Shown: piece after piece, positions 43,799 through 53,303 of the stretch
Layout: every line of letters begins with the position of its first letter
Numbering within the stretch: the first letter of the stretch is position 1
Assembly: GCF_018070025.1 (NCBI RefSeq)
Contig: NZ_JAGPYQ010000001.1
Coordinates: 4,402,001-4,466,000, forward strand
Direction: 5' to 3'
DNA length: 64,000 nucleotides
Source: Streptomyces liliiviolaceus
GTDB lineage: Bacteria > Actinomycetota > Actinomycetes > Streptomycetales > Streptomycetaceae
Translations under genes and position numbers: made by a program
The notes under the pieces: model-generated
What the model saw: the letters and a program-made list of their open reading frames with translations, nothing else
Database searches by the model: none
What the model was told of the DNA's origin: nothing

Positions 43799-44596
43799 CT
43801 ACGCCTTGCGCGCTACACCCGCGTACACCGCTACCGGTTCGGTGATGCGCATGTCGGAGTCCGGCCGCCACTGGGTGACCAGGGTGAGTCCGGGGTCGCA
43901 CAGGTCGAGTCCGTCGAAGAACGGCAGGATCTCCTCGCGATGCCTGGCCCTAACCGGCGTTCCGCCCGCCCGGTAGATCGCATCGATGCGGTCCCAGATG
44001 GCCGGGTCGAACTCCGAGGTGACGTGCGAAAGCATGAGATAGCTTCCTGCGACCATGGGTTCCAGGAGTTGCGCGACGAGGCCGTAGGGGTCTTCTTCGT
44101 CGAGGATGAAAGGCATGAGGGCGATCACGGAGAGGGCGATCGGCTGGTCGAAGTCCAGGTAGTCGCGGGCGAAAGAGAGGATCTTGCCCGGTTCCTTGAC
44201 GTCCGCCTGGGCGTAGGCGGTTCGTCCCTCCGGGGCTCCGGCGAGCAGGGCTTCGGCATGCCGCAGGACGATGGGGTCGTTGTCGGCATAGACCACCCGA
44301 GCCCCGGGGATGACTGCCTGGACGACCTGGTGAAGGTTGGGTTCGGTGGGGATTCCTGTACCCACGTCCAGGAACTGTGCGACGCCGTGGCTGGCCAGGA
44401 AGCGGGAAGCCCGGTGCATGAACTCCCGATTGGCCCGGGCCGTCTCCTTGACCTGAGGCATTAACACCTGGATTTTTTCGGCAGCCTCCCAGTCGACTCG
44501 GTAATTGTCTTTTCCTCCGAGAAAAAAGTCGTACATGCGGGCCGAATGCGGCGCGCTAGTATCGATCTCGCTGGCGTCGAAGTTCAGTTCAGTCAT
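43799..44596 (-). CDS. SAM-dependent methyltransferase, PF04672 (DUF574) family
   Basis: A 265-residue protein of a large actinomycete methyltransferase-like family. Signature stretches are SAPHSARMYDFFLGGKDNYR, MHRASRFLASHGVAQFLDVG (SAM-binding loop GTGIPTEPNLH), VYADNDPIVLRHAEALLA and YLDFDQPIALSVIALMPFIL. Genomes carry many copies, often beside an XRE regulator and a DUF397 gene, as here. The targets are not defined. ATG 44596 follows a GGGGGG site. A strong hairpin lies directly downstream. Confidence 0.88.
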   Translation of the reverse strand: MTELNFDASEIDTSAPHSARMYDFFLGGKDNYRVDWEAAEKIQVLMPQVKETARANREFMHRASRFLASHGVAQFLDVGTGIPTEPNLHQVVQAVIPGARVVYADNDPIVLRHAEALLAGAPEGRTAYAQADVKEPGKILSFARDYLDFDQPIALSVIALMPFILDEEDPYGLVAQLLEPMVAGSYLMLSHVTSEFDPAIWDRIDAIYRAGGTPVRARHREEILPFFDGLDLCDPGLTLVTQWRPDSDMRITEPVAVYAGVARKA

Positions 44597-44664
44597 GGTC
44601 CCCCCCTGACAGTGGTCGTTCTGCGTCAACGTGTGCGCGGTCCAGCCGCTGCGCAAAAAGGGTG

Positions 44665-44895
44665 TCATGTGAGGAGGAAGTCGGCAGAGCTGGCCTTGGC
44701 ACCCGTGACGAACTCGACCACCGCTCGGGCTGACCAGACGACGGACGCCCCGTTCTCACCGTCGGACTGCTGCACTGCGACGCGCTGCTCGTCGAGCAGT
44801 TTCACGTCGCCGCGGGCACTCCCGCTGCTTCCGGTCCAGGGCGAAGGCCAGCCTCCTGGTCCCAGGTCGGTAGGGGCTTGGCGGGTGTGCCTCAC
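44665..44895 (-). CDS. DUF397-family protein
   Basis: A 76-residue protein. PWTGSSGSARGDVKLLDEQR and VAVQQSDGENGASVVW followed by AVVEFVTGAKASSADFLL match the DUF397 pattern, though this copy lacks the Cys usually found in the first motif. GTG 44895 overlaps the stop of the regulator at 44892 (GTGA), the standard pairing of DUF397 with a DUF5753 helix-turn-helix protein. Such pairs resemble regulator/antagonist modules like WhiJ-type systems in Streptomyces development. Confidence 0.75.
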   Translation of the reverse strand: MRHTRQAPTDLGPGGWPSPWTGSSGSARGDVKLLDEQRVAVQQSDGENGASVVWSARAVVEFVTGAKASSADFLLT

Positions 44896-45758
44896 GAGTA
44901 GAGCTCCTTGCGGGTGTCGGCCAGCAGTTGACGCGTGCTCTTCTTGGGCAGCGCCTGGGCACACATGCGGTCCAAGGTCTCCCGGTACAGTGCGACTTCG
45001 TCCCGGTCCTCGCTGTAGGCCGCGCGGCTGAGGGCGTCGGTGCAAACGATGTCGGGGAAGTCCGCCAGGGAGAAGCGGAAGAGAGTGAAGGGCCCGAACG
45101 CGCCCGGGTGCAGGCCTGCCGCGAACGGCAGCACCTGCAGGGTCACATTGGGGAGGTAGGAGACCTCCAGGAGTCGGTCCAGCTGGTTGCGCATCACCTC
45201 AAGCGCTGGGCTGGCCGGGCGCCGCAGCACCGTTTCGTCCATGACCACCCACAGGTGCGGTGGGCTCTCCCGGGTGAGCAGTGTTTGGCGTTCCATCCGC
45301 AGCTCGACGCGCCGCTCCAGCTCGTCCGGTGTCGGGCGCGGGCGGTTCAGACGCAGCACACTGCGCGCGTAGTCGCGTGTCTGAAGGAGTCCCGGGACCA
45401 CGCTGGGTTCGTAGCCGCGGATCCGGCGGGCTGAGAACTCCAGGCTGACGTACACACCGAACCAGGTGGGCAAGACATCGCGGAAGTTCTGCCACCAGCC
45501 TGGTGCGTTGGCCTGATCAGCCAGGACGAGGAACTGCTCCGCCTCGGCCCGGGCTACTCCGTAGATCTCCAGCAGTGCTTTGACTGATGCCCATTTCAGG
45601 GTGACCTTGGCCTGTTCCATCCTCGTGACCGTGGTGTGCGCGATGCGCAGTCGCTTACCCGCCTCCTGAGCAGTCAGGCCAGCGGCCAGTCGCAGTTCCT
45701 GCAGGCGCCGGCCCAAGACCATCTGCAGCACTGTCGGAGCAGATCGCGGCTCACTCAC
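44892..45758 (-). CDS. XRE-family regulator with DUF5753 ligand domain
   Basis: A 288-residue regulator. The helix-turn-helix is at the N-terminus: LGRRLQELRLAAGLTAQEAG with KRLRIAHTTVTRMEQAK. Residues ~90-280 form the DUF5753 domain, with SARRIRGYEPSVVPGLLQTR, DYARSVLRL and YLPNVTLQVLPFAAGLHPG. GTG 45758 is preceded by GGAGGGGG. It is translationally coupled to the DUF397 gene. These modules are WhiJ-like and are usually linked to differentiation or antibiotic control; the target here is unknown, perhaps the adjacent methyltransferase. Confidence 0.85.
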   Translation of the reverse strand: MSEPRSAPTVLQMVLGRRLQELRLAAGLTAQEAGKRLRIAHTTVTRMEQAKVTLKWASVKALLEIYGVARAEAEQFLVLADQANAPGWWQNFRDVLPTWFGVYVSLEFSARRIRGYEPSVVPGLLQTRDYARSVLRLNRPRPTPDELERRVELRMERQTLLTRESPPHLWVVMDETVLRRPASPALEVMRNQLDRLLEVSYLPNVTLQVLPFAAGLHPGAFGPFTLFRFSLADFPDIVCTDALSRAAYSEDRDEVALYRETLDRMCAQALPKKSTRQLLADTRKELYS

Positions 45759-46080
45759 GCTACCCGCCCCCTCCGTGACGCCCAGTAGTTCCGCAGTCTG
45801 CCACGAGTCCTCCGCCAGAAACAGACTGCAGATCCAGACTCTGCACAGTGCAAAGTGGGGGCTTGTCATATGCACGCGGGACGCGCATAGTTGCCTCCTA
45901 AACCGAGCCTGCGAACGTATGTCCCAGGCGCCGGAACGAATCGGCTGCGGCCCACCGCTCACGTTCTTACGCCGCCCGGAGGATGTGCGCACCACGGCTG
46001 CCGATTGAAGCCTCGCAATACGGCCCCTGACAGCCACCACCTGGACGACACCGCACTGATAACGGGTTGGAGGCCCCCAA
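45759..46080. promoter_or_regulatory. Divergent promoter region of two XRE regulators
   Basis: 322 bases separate the starts of the DUF5753 regulator (leftward) and the MmyB-type regulator (rightward). The middle (45840-45900) is less GC-rich and must contain both promoters. Autoregulation by either protein is plausible, but I do not identify a clear operator. Confidence 0.5.
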
Positions 46081-46872
46081 GTGCCAGTCGCAAGACCGGA
46101 TGTGCAGCAGATCCTCAGAGCACGACGGTACGCACTGGAACCGGACTCCGTCGGCCTGCCCTCCCGGGGATCACGACCGGGACCACGTGTGCAGGGGCTC
46201 ACGCAAAACGAGGTCGATCAACTGACCAATGCCAGCAGCGGCTACTACTCGAAGGTCGAGGCGGGCCGCATACCGCTGACCGCCGACTACCTGCTCACCC
46301 TGGCCCGCGTGCTGCGCTTCAGCGAAGACGAATACACCTACAGCTATACGCAGACGTTCGGGGCCGAGCCCGGCCTGCCCCTGAACCCGGACGCCGGCCG
46401 CAGCGTTCCGCCAGTGTGGCAGCGAGCCCTCGACACCCAGGCGGAGATGGCTTACGTCAACGACCGCGCCTACAACCTCCGTATGCACAACAGCGCCTTC
46501 ACCGCCATGTTCCCCAGCGGGCACCCGCCGGCCAACACCATGGAATGGATGCTGCTCTCCGACGAAGCCCGCGACTTCTGCCTGGAGAACTGGGAAACCG
46601 AATGGGGCCCCTACGTGATGCCCCAGTTCCGCACCGCGCTGGCCCTCCATCCGGACGACCCCGATCTTCAGCGGATCAACGAGCGGATCCTCCACGACAA
46701 ACGAGCACTGCGTCTGCACGAGAAAGCCGGTCTGCCCTACACACACCCTGACGGTGACGAGCGCCCGTTGCGCCATGCCCGAAAAGGCCTGGGACGCGCA
46801 ACAATGATCCTTTCTCAGCCGTTCAGCTCTCCCGGATCCCGCCTGATGATCGTCCTCTTCGATCCTGCCTGA
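46081..46872 (+). CDS. XRE-family regulator with MmyB-like ligand domain
   Basis: A 263-residue regulator. The helix-turn-helix is GLTQNEVDQLTNASSGYYSK with VEAGRIPLTADYLLTLARVL. After residue ~110 follows a PAS-like MmyB domain, with LDTQAEMAYVNDRAYNLRMH and PANTMEWMLLSDEARDFCLE plus WETEWGPYVMPQFR. MmyB-type proteins control methylenomycin and related pathways and bind small ligands, possibly fatty acids. GTG 46081 starts the gene. It lies 119 bases upstream of the type III polyketide synthase in the same direction and is the obvious candidate for its control. Confidence 0.85.
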   Translation: MPVARPDVQQILRARRYALEPDSVGLPSRGSRPGPRVQGLTQNEVDQLTNASSGYYSKVEAGRIPLTADYLLTLARVLRFSEDEYTYSYTQTFGAEPGLPLNPDAGRSVPPVWQRALDTQAEMAYVNDRAYNLRMHNSAFTAMFPSGHPPANTMEWMLLSDEARDFCLENWETEWGPYVMPQFRTALALHPDDPDLQRINERILHDKRALRLHEKAGLPYTHPDGDERPLRHARKGLGRATMILSQPFSSPGSRLMIVLFDPA

Positions 46873-46991
46873 AACCACCAGCCGGTTGAGACCACTCGAA
46901 GGACCGCCCTACATAGCGCCGCCCGCTGCACATCCTTGCGACACCGAGAACGTCTGTAGATGTACTCCGAGCAGCTTGTGGAGGGAGCACC

Positions 46992-48038
46992 GTGGCCTTC
47001 GTCAACCGGCCCGGCACAGCCGACGCGGCCCATCAGATCACCACGGCGCAGATCGTGGACGACATCATCACCCGCCACCCTGGCCACCCCCGGACCGCGG
47101 CCATCACGCGGATCGCGGGCACCGTCGGCGTGGACACTCGACGATTCACTCGGCCCCTCGCCGATATCGCGCGTACCGAGCCGTTCCAACGCCGCAACGA
47201 GCGCGCCTACGCCGACGTCTGCGAACTCGCAGAACGCGCTGCCCGCCGCGCGCTCACCTTCGCCGGTGTCCCCGTAGAGAGCATCGCCACCCTGATCACC
47301 AGCCATGCCACTGGCCTGGCCATCCCCGGCCTCGACATCCATCTCGTCAACGCGCTTGGTCTGCGGCAGACGATCACCCGCATCCCGCTCACCCAACTGG
47401 CCTGCGCCGGCGGCGCCTACATGCTCGGCCTCGCCGCCACTCTGGCAAGCCCCGGCCGTCATGTCCTGGTCGTTGGCGCCGAAGCACTCAGCTCCGTCTA
47501 CCAACACACCGACACCGACCTGCCCGCAATGATCTACAAAATGCTGTTCGGTGACGGCGGAGCAGCCACCGTCGTCAGCACCGAACCACTGCAGCAGCCC
47601 GGCCTCGTCGTCGAAGACTCCTGGAACTACGTCCACAAAGACGGCCACCAGGACAGCAGCGACTACTACCGACTACGCGCCGACGAACACGGCTACCATT
47701 TCGACTCCAGCAAAGCAGCCGTCAGCGCCGTCTCGCAGGTCGTCCCACTGCTCCCCTGGCACTCGGGCGGATGGAAACCCGACTTCGCCGTCATCCACCC
47801 GGGAAGCTCGGCCATCCTCCAACGCGTCGCCGACGCCGGCGCATGTTCCCACGCCGCCCTCGACTACTCCCGCGCCTGCCTGCACCACCACGGCAACACC
47901 GGCGGAACCGCCGTTCTGCGCACTCTCGCCCGCGTCCATGACGATCCCCCGTCTGCGAACACAGCAGGTCTCCTGTTCGGCGTCGGCCCCGGCTTCTGCG
48001 CGGCAGCTCTACAGGTCTCCTGGCAGGGCAGTACGTGA
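46992..48038 (+). CDS. Type III polyketide synthase (chalcone/RppA-like)
   Basis: A 348-residue homodimeric synthase that condenses malonyl-CoA units on a CoA starter. The catalytic triad is in place: Cys138 in LACAGGAYMLGLA, His269 in AVIHPGSSAIL and Asn302 in HHHGNTGGTAVLR. The N-terminal part ITTAQIVDDIITRHPGHPRT and GVDTRRFTRPLADIAR is typical of bacterial members such as RppA. The usual GFGPG loop appears as GVGPGFCAAAL. GTG 46992 starts it. No cytochrome P450 or methyltransferase follows; the IS relic at 48129 may have removed partners. Confidence 0.88.
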   Translation: MAFVNRPGTADAAHQITTAQIVDDIITRHPGHPRTAAITRIAGTVGVDTRRFTRPLADIARTEPFQRRNERAYADVCELAERAARRALTFAGVPVESIATLITSHATGLAIPGLDIHLVNALGLRQTITRIPLTQLACAGGAYMLGLAATLASPGRHVLVVGAEALSSVYQHTDTDLPAMIYKMLFGDGGAATVVSTEPLQQPGLVVEDSWNYVHKDGHQDSSDYYRLRADEHGYHFDSSKAAVSAVSQVVPLLPWHSGGWKPDFAVIHPGSSAILQRVADAGACSHAALDYSRACLHHHGNTGGTAVLRTLARVHDDPPSANTAGLLFGVGPGFCAAALQVSWQGST

Positions 48039-48128
48039 GCACCAGGGACTCAGCTTTTACGTCCCCCTCTTACTGAGCATTGCAAAATGGGCTTGGCTGT
48101 CGACTGAGCCAACGGCAGACTTCTGCGG

Positions 48129-48272
48129 GTGTCGGATGATCTTGCGCCTCATAACCTGTTGGACCGCGTGGCCCCGTTGCTCCCTCCTCGTCCGCCGCGT
48201 CGGCGCCGATATCCGGGACGGCTGCTAGTACTCCAGTGGTACTTCACCATTCCCGCTAGTCAGAGGCCGTGA
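48129..48272 (+). pseudogene. N-terminal fragment of an IS transposase
   Basis: A 47-codon frame reading SDDLAPHNLLDRVAPLLPPR and PPRRRRYPGRLL, the typical start of an IS5-family transposase (the part before the DDE core). Everything after is missing; the frame ends at a TGA that overlaps the next start. It is a relic of an insertion. Confidence 0.65.
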
Positions 48273-48634
48273 ACGAACGCGGTTGCTACCCTCCGGACGT
48301 GACCCTGACCGACCTCAACAACGGCTTTCGTGACGATGAGCAGCGGCGACGCGTCCAGAGGGTCGTTCACGATCGCCTCGCAGACGACCGTGACCCGCAG
48401 GAATGCCGCTTCGTCATGCGGTTCTGGTGGCAGCTGGTCATGTCGTACCAAGAGGTGTCGATGGACCAGCTCAGCCTGAACGTCGGTAAGCCGAAACTGG
48501 ACGTGATCGAGGCCCTGATCAGCGCCATCAGGTCGTCCCATGCCGACATCGACGCCTGGATCACCACCACACAGCAAGCCTTCCCAGTGATCCAAGACCG
48601 CGGCTTCGAGGCTGTTCAGAACAACAAACGTTAA
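48269..48634 (+). CDS. Hypothetical helical protein
   Basis: A 121-residue protein from GTG 48269, overlapping the stop of the transposase relic. The sequence is all-helical and charged: RDDEQRRRVQRVVHDRLADD, then ECRFVMRFWWQLVMSYQEVS and KPKLDVIEALISAIRSSHAD. No signal or catalytic motif is recognised. The gene ends at 48634, within four bases of the end of the minus-strand transposase pseudogene, so its original 3' end may have been replaced by that insertion. The ribosome site AGAGG is close to the start. Confidence 0.5.
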   Translation: MNERGCYPPDVTLTDLNNGFRDDEQRRRVQRVVHDRLADDRDPQECRFVMRFWWQLVMSYQEVSMDQLSLNVGKPKLDVIEALISAIRSSHADIDAWITTTQQAFPVIQDRGFEAVQNNKR

Positions 48635-49476
48635 CGCGGCCGGATCTTTTTCAGCCGTCGCCAGCAGATGATGCTGCAAGCGAGGCTGAGGAAGGCTTCG
48701 TGGATGTCATCGCGTATCTCCCAGCGGATGCGTAGGCGGCGGAACCAGTGCAGGTGGGCGAACGCTCGCTCGACGACCCAGCGTTGGGTGCCCAGACCGG
48801 AGCCGTGCTCGGTGCCGCGGCGGGCGATCTGCGGCTTCACGCCGAGGTCCCAGACCAGGCGGCGGTACTTGTCATGGTCGTAGCCGCGGTCGGCCAGCAC
48901 CACCTCAGGGCGGCGTCGGGGCCGGGCCGCGCTTGCCCCGCACGGGCGGTACGGCCCAGGAGCAGGATCAGCTGGGTGACGTCATTGCGATTGCCGCCGG
49001 TCAGGGTCGCAGCAAGCGGAATGCCCATGGCGTCGGCGATCAGATGATGCTTGCCGCCCGCCCTGCCCGGGTCGACGGGGCTTCGTCCCGTCTTGGCTCC
49101 CCCTTCAACGCCCGGATGTGGGAGCCGTCGACCGCCGCCCGGGAGAAGTCCAGGGCGTTCGCGCCGCGGAACTCGGCGAGGAGGACCTCGTGCAACCGGG
49201 GCCACACTGCGGCCTCGGTCCACTCGGACAGGCGGCGCCAGCAGGTCATGCCCGAGCCGAAGCCGAGTTCCTGCGGCAGGTGCTCCCAGTGTGCAGGACG
49301 AACAGGATGCCCTGGAACACGAGCCGGTCCGGATGCCGCTTGCGCCCCGGATGCCGGAGCCGACGCTCAACCTTCGGCAGCAAGGGCACGATCATCGCCC
49401 ACAGCTCGTCATCGACTTCCCACTGCTTCGACCGAGCCACCCGCACCCCCAGATCACCAGTCTCAGAGTGATCCAA
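48631..49476 (-). pseudogene. IS5-family transposase with several frameshifts
   Basis: The minus strand holds a complete but broken IS5-type transposase: N-terminal KQWEVDDELWAMIVPLLPKV, then in other frames TCWRRLSEWTEAAVWPRLHE, LDFSRAAVDGSHIRALKG (DDE aspartate), KHHLIADAMGIPLAATLTGG and finally VLADRGYDHDKYRRLVWDLG with WVVERAFAHLHWFRRLRIR (the last DDE segment). At least three shifts separate the pieces, more than one programmed frameshift could explain. Terminal repeats are not clear: the flanks at ~48630 and ~49490 share only TAAC and GATCTT words. Confidence 0.75.
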
Positions 49477-49628
49477 CCACTTCGAAGATCATTTAGTTAG
49501 GAGTTCTACGCACTCGCGCCAACCACCGCTCTCACTGCCTGACAGACCGCATAACGAGTCAGTGGGTACTGCTAGAACTACTGCTGCGTGCGGTATCCCT
49601 GCCCCATCATCTGCAAGGAGCGATCCGG

Positions 49629-50627
49629 ATGAAGTGTTTCGACAACCACCTGGAAGAGCTGTTCGGTCTTCCCGCTCTGCTCTTTCCCCAAACCGGTGAA
49701 GCTGCCGGGCCCGTGGAGCCCGGCGCCGTGGCCTGGCGGATCGGCTACCCGCGGTGGGAGGTCGACGAAGAGCTGTGGAACGAGACCTTCGACCGCTTCT
49801 GCGCCGAAATTGACGTCACGCAGGTCCGGGCCCTGATCGCCGGCAACTGGGAGGACATGGAGGACACCGACTCCTCGGAAGTCGTCGCAGCTCTGCTGGC
49901 GGCACGTGAGCAGTTACCCGCGCTGCGGGCGCTGTTCCTCGGCGACATCACTGAGGAAGAGTGCAAGTTCAGCCGGATCCACCAGAGCGATGTCTCTCCC
50001 CTGCTGGCCGCCTTTCCCGCGCTGGAGGAGTTCGGCATGCGCGCCGGGGTGCGCGACGATCAGGGGCAGACCGGCGGGACGCTGCAGTTTCCCGCCCTGC
50101 GCCACGACGCGCTGCGCAGGCTCGTCGTGCAGAGCTGCGAACTCCCAGTCGACATCGTCCGCGGCGTGGCAGCCAGTGACCTGCCCGCGCTGGAGCATCT
50201 CGAACTGTGGCTGGGCAGCGAGGAATACGGATTTCGCTGCGAGGTCACCGACCTGGAAGACATCCTCTCCGGCACCCGGCTGCCCCGGCTGCGACACCTG
50301 GCCCTGACCAACAGCGACCTGCAGGACGACATCGCCACCGCAGTCGCCTCCGCCCCGGTGATCGCCCAACTTGAGGTCCTCGACCTGTCCAAAGGCACCC
50401 TGGGCGACGAAGGCGCCGCAGCCCTCCTCTCCGGCCAGCCCCTCACCCACCTCAAACAACTCGACCTGCACCACAACTTCATCAGCAAACCATTCCGGCA
50501 ACGCCTGCGCGAAACACTCGAACCCGCAGGCGTCCACGTGAACCTCGGAACCGAAAAATCCGACAAAGACGAAAGAAACATCCACGAAGACCGCTACATC
50601 TGCCTGGGCGCCCTCACCCACTGGTGA
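49629..50627 (+). CDS. STM4015-family protein with leucine-rich repeats
   Basis: A 332-residue protein resembling the STM4015 family. After an N-terminal domain (YPRWEVDEELWNETFDRFCA) come leucine-rich repeats: LPALRALFLGDITEEE, ALRRLVVQSCELPVD, LPALEHLELWLGSEEYG, LPRLRHLALTNSDLQDD and HLKQLDLHHNFISK. STM4015 proteins are known beside STM4014/4013/4012 in some genomes, but none is here. The LRR face suggests protein binding. ATG 49629 has a GGAG site in CAAGGAGCG. Function unknown. Confidence 0.75.
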   Translation: MKCFDNHLEELFGLPALLFPQTGEAAGPVEPGAVAWRIGYPRWEVDEELWNETFDRFCAEIDVTQVRALIAGNWEDMEDTDSSEVVAALLAAREQLPALRALFLGDITEEECKFSRIHQSDVSPLLAAFPALEEFGMRAGVRDDQGQTGGTLQFPALRHDALRRLVVQSCELPVDIVRGVAASDLPALEHLELWLGSEEYGFRCEVTDLEDILSGTRLPRLRHLALTNSDLQDDIATAVASAPVIAQLEVLDLSKGTLGDEGAAALLSGQPLTHLKQLDLHHNFISKPFRQRLRETLEPAGVHVNLGTEKSDKDERNIHEDRYICLGALTHW

Positions 50628-51345
50628 CAACCCAGAACCACCCATCGATCAGCCTTCGAACGGCGCCACACTGCAGGCTTCCCCTGTGATGTGTCTTCAC
50701 ATGTCCGCCGACACCCCCACCCGTGAGAAACGATTTTGAGGTGTTCGAAAAGCACCGAACACGCCCCCCATGAGGCGGACAACTCCACACCCCCGACAGC
50801 AAAAGGCCCCAACAAAACCGTTGAACAACGCGGTGGAGGACCAGGCAGACGACGATACCGACGAATACTCCGTGGATGCGCGTCACGCCCAGAAGATGCA
50901 CACCAGGTGATGGTCCCCCAACGACAAAATGAAAGCCTCCAAGGCCGGTGCCGCAGAGCCGGCCTCGCACCGCAACGACCGAGCGGAACCCACACCCCCA
51001 GCACAGACAACAACACCCGCCACCGCCACAACCACAGTCACCCCCGAACCCGGGATCGAACAGGGGCGAGCGGCGCAGAGACGCACCGGGCGCGGCCCGG
51101 GCAGGGTCGGCTAACTGAAGTCTGCGGGCTCACAGCAGAGGCCAACAGGGTCCCGCCGTTTGAACAGCGGAGCCCTCAGCGTTTCTACGGAAGCCGTACG
51201 GGCTCGGAACCGCCCCCGTTCCACCGGGTCTGCCCGACCCGAGCGACCCGGGCCCGTCAAGACGTCATCAACTAGCGTGCAGCACTCGATGCGTCTTTCG
51301 ATGGCCCGGAGACGTCGTAGGTGTTGGCGATGCACGATGTCCGGT
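50628..51345. other. Intergenic region without a supported gene
   Basis: More than 700 bases without a convincing frame. Long open frames on both strands are Pro/Arg/His-rich artefacts. The stretch 50720-50840 is A- and C-rich on the plus strand. No hairpin with long arms or repeat was seen. Confidence 0.4.
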
Positions 51346-51699
51346 ATGAGCGATGCATGGGCAGCCGTCATAGCCGCCGTCGCAGCAGGCGTCTTCGGTA
51401 TCGCAGGCGCCTTCGCTGGCCTCTTCGTCGGACACCGCCAGACCGCAGGCGAGGCCCACGTCGAACACCGCCAATGGCTGCGCGACCAACGCCAGCAGGC
51501 GTACCTCCAGCTGTACAACGCTTGGGACGCGGCCATCAAGGACCTGCGTGCCTACCAGTTCGAGTGGCCCGACAGGGCGGACCGGGTGTTGGAGGAGCAG
51601 TCGCGATTCGGCGGCGGAAAGGAGTTACGGCTGATCGCGCAGGAGGAGTGCGACGAGGTGTGGGCGCGGCTGCTGCCCGCGGTAGACCGTACCGAGCTT

Positions 51700-52685
51700 C
51701 TAGGGCGTTTCTGACGGCTCTTGGACGGTGTCTCGGAGCCAGATGACGATCGCGGTGATGGTGAGGGTGCCGTTGAAGATGTAGTCGCGTTTGTCGTAGC
51801 GGCTGGCCACGGCCCGGAACTGTTTCCACTTGCTCACGCACCGCTCGACTGCGCTGCGCCGTCGGTACTGGGCCTTGTCGAGGGCGGGTGGGCGGCCACC
51901 GGCCCGGCCACGGTTGCGGCGGTTGGCCTGCTGGTCGTTCGGTTCGGCGATGGTCGCCTTGATGCCCCGACGGCGAAGGTAGGCACGGTTGCCGCGGCTG
52001 GAGTAAGCCTTGTCGCCGCGCACCCGGTCCGGGCGGCGGCGCGGGCGGCCCGGACCGCGCCGCCGGATGTGCACTGTCTCCAGCACGGGGACGAGCATGG
52101 GGCTGTCGCCCCGCTGGCCCGGTGAGGTGAGCCAGGTCAGCGGGCGGGCCCGGTCGTCAGCCAGCAGATGGACCTTGGTGGTCACCCCGCCCCGTGAGCG
52201 TCCCAGCGCCTCCCGCCCATCAGCCTCCACACGGGCTCCGCCCCCTTTTCGGGGAAGTCGCGCGGCGGCCGGTGCCGGGCCCCGGCCGCGTGCTGGTGAG
52301 CCCGGCAGGAGGTGGAGTCGATGTTCACCGCCCACTCCCGCTCCGCATCGAGGCGGCGGGCCAGGGCGCCGTCGGGATCACCGGCGTCCGCCTCGATCTG
52401 CAGCTCGGTCAGGATCCGCTGCCAAGTGCCGTCCGCCGACCAGCGGCGATGTCGTTCATAGACGGTCTGCCAGGGCCCGTACCGCTCCGGCAGGTCCGGC
52501 CAGGGCACCCCCGTACGGGCCCGGAACAGCACCCCGTTGACCACGGTCCGGTGATCGGACCACTGCCCGCCCGGCCGGCCGTTGTCCGGCAGCAAGGGCT
52601 CGATCATCCGCCACTGCGCATCGGTCAGTTCATGTCGCCGCACCATGCCCGGCACCTGCCCACCCCAGGACTTGGTCCACCGCAT
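51700..52685 (-). CDS. IS5-family transposase, two frames with probable programmed frameshift
   Basis: The first frame (start 52685, or ATG 52646) codes for RRHELTDAQWRMIEPLLPDN, DLPERYGPWQTVYERHRRW and the first DDE aspartate in NIDSTSCRAHQHAAG. The second frame carries SRGGVTTKVHLLADDRARPL, VRGDKAYSSRGNRAYLRRRG (second Asp) and KWKQFRAVASRYDKRDYIF (Glu region on the preceding helix). The frames overlap at 52182-52335 and share a slippery AAAAGGGGG at 52241-52249, as in IS427-type elements. The TAG stop is completed by the TA target duplication outside the element. Confidence 0.85.
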
Positions 52686-52710
52686 CCGACAAGAGCCATC
52701 AGAAACGACC
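51703..52710 (-). mobile_element. IS5-family insertion sequence, about 1.0 kb
   Basis: Terminal inverted repeats are GGGCGTTTCTGACGGCTCTT (51703-51722) and, read from the other end, GGTCGTTTCTGATGGCTCTT (52691-52710), 18 of 20 identical. TA occurs on both sides (51701-51702 and 52711-52712), the target duplication normal for this group. It carries a two-frame transposase on the minus strand. The intact ends and clean junction mark a recent insertion. Confidence 0.9.
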
Positions 52711-52970
52711 TAGGCCCACCGGGCGTTGACGGGGCGGTGTCCGAGTTGCGGACAGCGTTCCTGGCTATGCAGAGCGCATTGGTGGGGCAGGGGCGGAGGG
52801 AGACGTCGACAGTGGAGTGGGCCGAGTGGGAGGCGCTCGTTTCGAAAGCGCAAGCGGCACGCTTCCTCCTCACGGCCGCGGCGGCGTCAGCGCTGCGGAC
52901 ACCTCCCACGCCGAAGGAGGAGAAGGGAACTGTTCTGAGAGGCCGTCGGGCGCGGCGATCGTCGAACTGA

Positions 52971-53303
52971 GCGCCTTAGCAGACCTCGATCAGCGGTCCC
53001 GTCACTGTGTTGTCCGTCAGCCCGGCCGAGGCGCGCTTGCCTGGATCACCCGAACGAGCTACTGACTGCCCCATGAACGCTGAACTCACGCTGGTGATCG
53101 GCGGCATCGTCACCTTCCTCGACTTCCACCAGCTCGCGCCCAGGACACAGCCCCATCCAGTTTCCCCAACCAGGTTCCCACGCTGTGGCCGCACTGACCA
53201 ATCTGCTGCGCGACGGGCCATCAGGCCCCATCTGGCGCCCCGCCCAGACTTGAGTCCCCTCGGGTAGAAAGTGAGAACCTCCACCGCCTCTCGACGGCGG
53301 CCA
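52971..53303. other. Region without a supported gene
   Basis: A 64-codon frame from ATG 53073 (LTLVIGGIVTFLDFHQLAP) has a hydrophobic start but loses coding character after ~25 residues and is probably a remnant. Nothing else is recognised. Confidence 0.35.

Larger units (their letters stand above)
51346..52970 (+). pseudogene. Membrane-anchored protein gene split by an IS5-family element
   Basis: The first part, from ATG 51346, has a membrane helix (AAVIAAVAAGVFGIAGAFAG) and then helical sequence, VGHRQTAGEAHVEHRQWLR and QEECDEVWARLLPAVDRTE. At 51702 the reading frame hits the insertion. Removing the element and one TA copy joins codon CTA at 51702 to 52713 in frame, giving GVDGAVSELRTAFLAMQSA and RRETSTVEWAEWEALVSKAQ to the stop at 52970, 204 residues in all. 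The rebuilt protein has an N-terminal helix and a helical cytoplasmic body. Without excision the product is a 122-residue truncated form. Confidence 0.8.
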
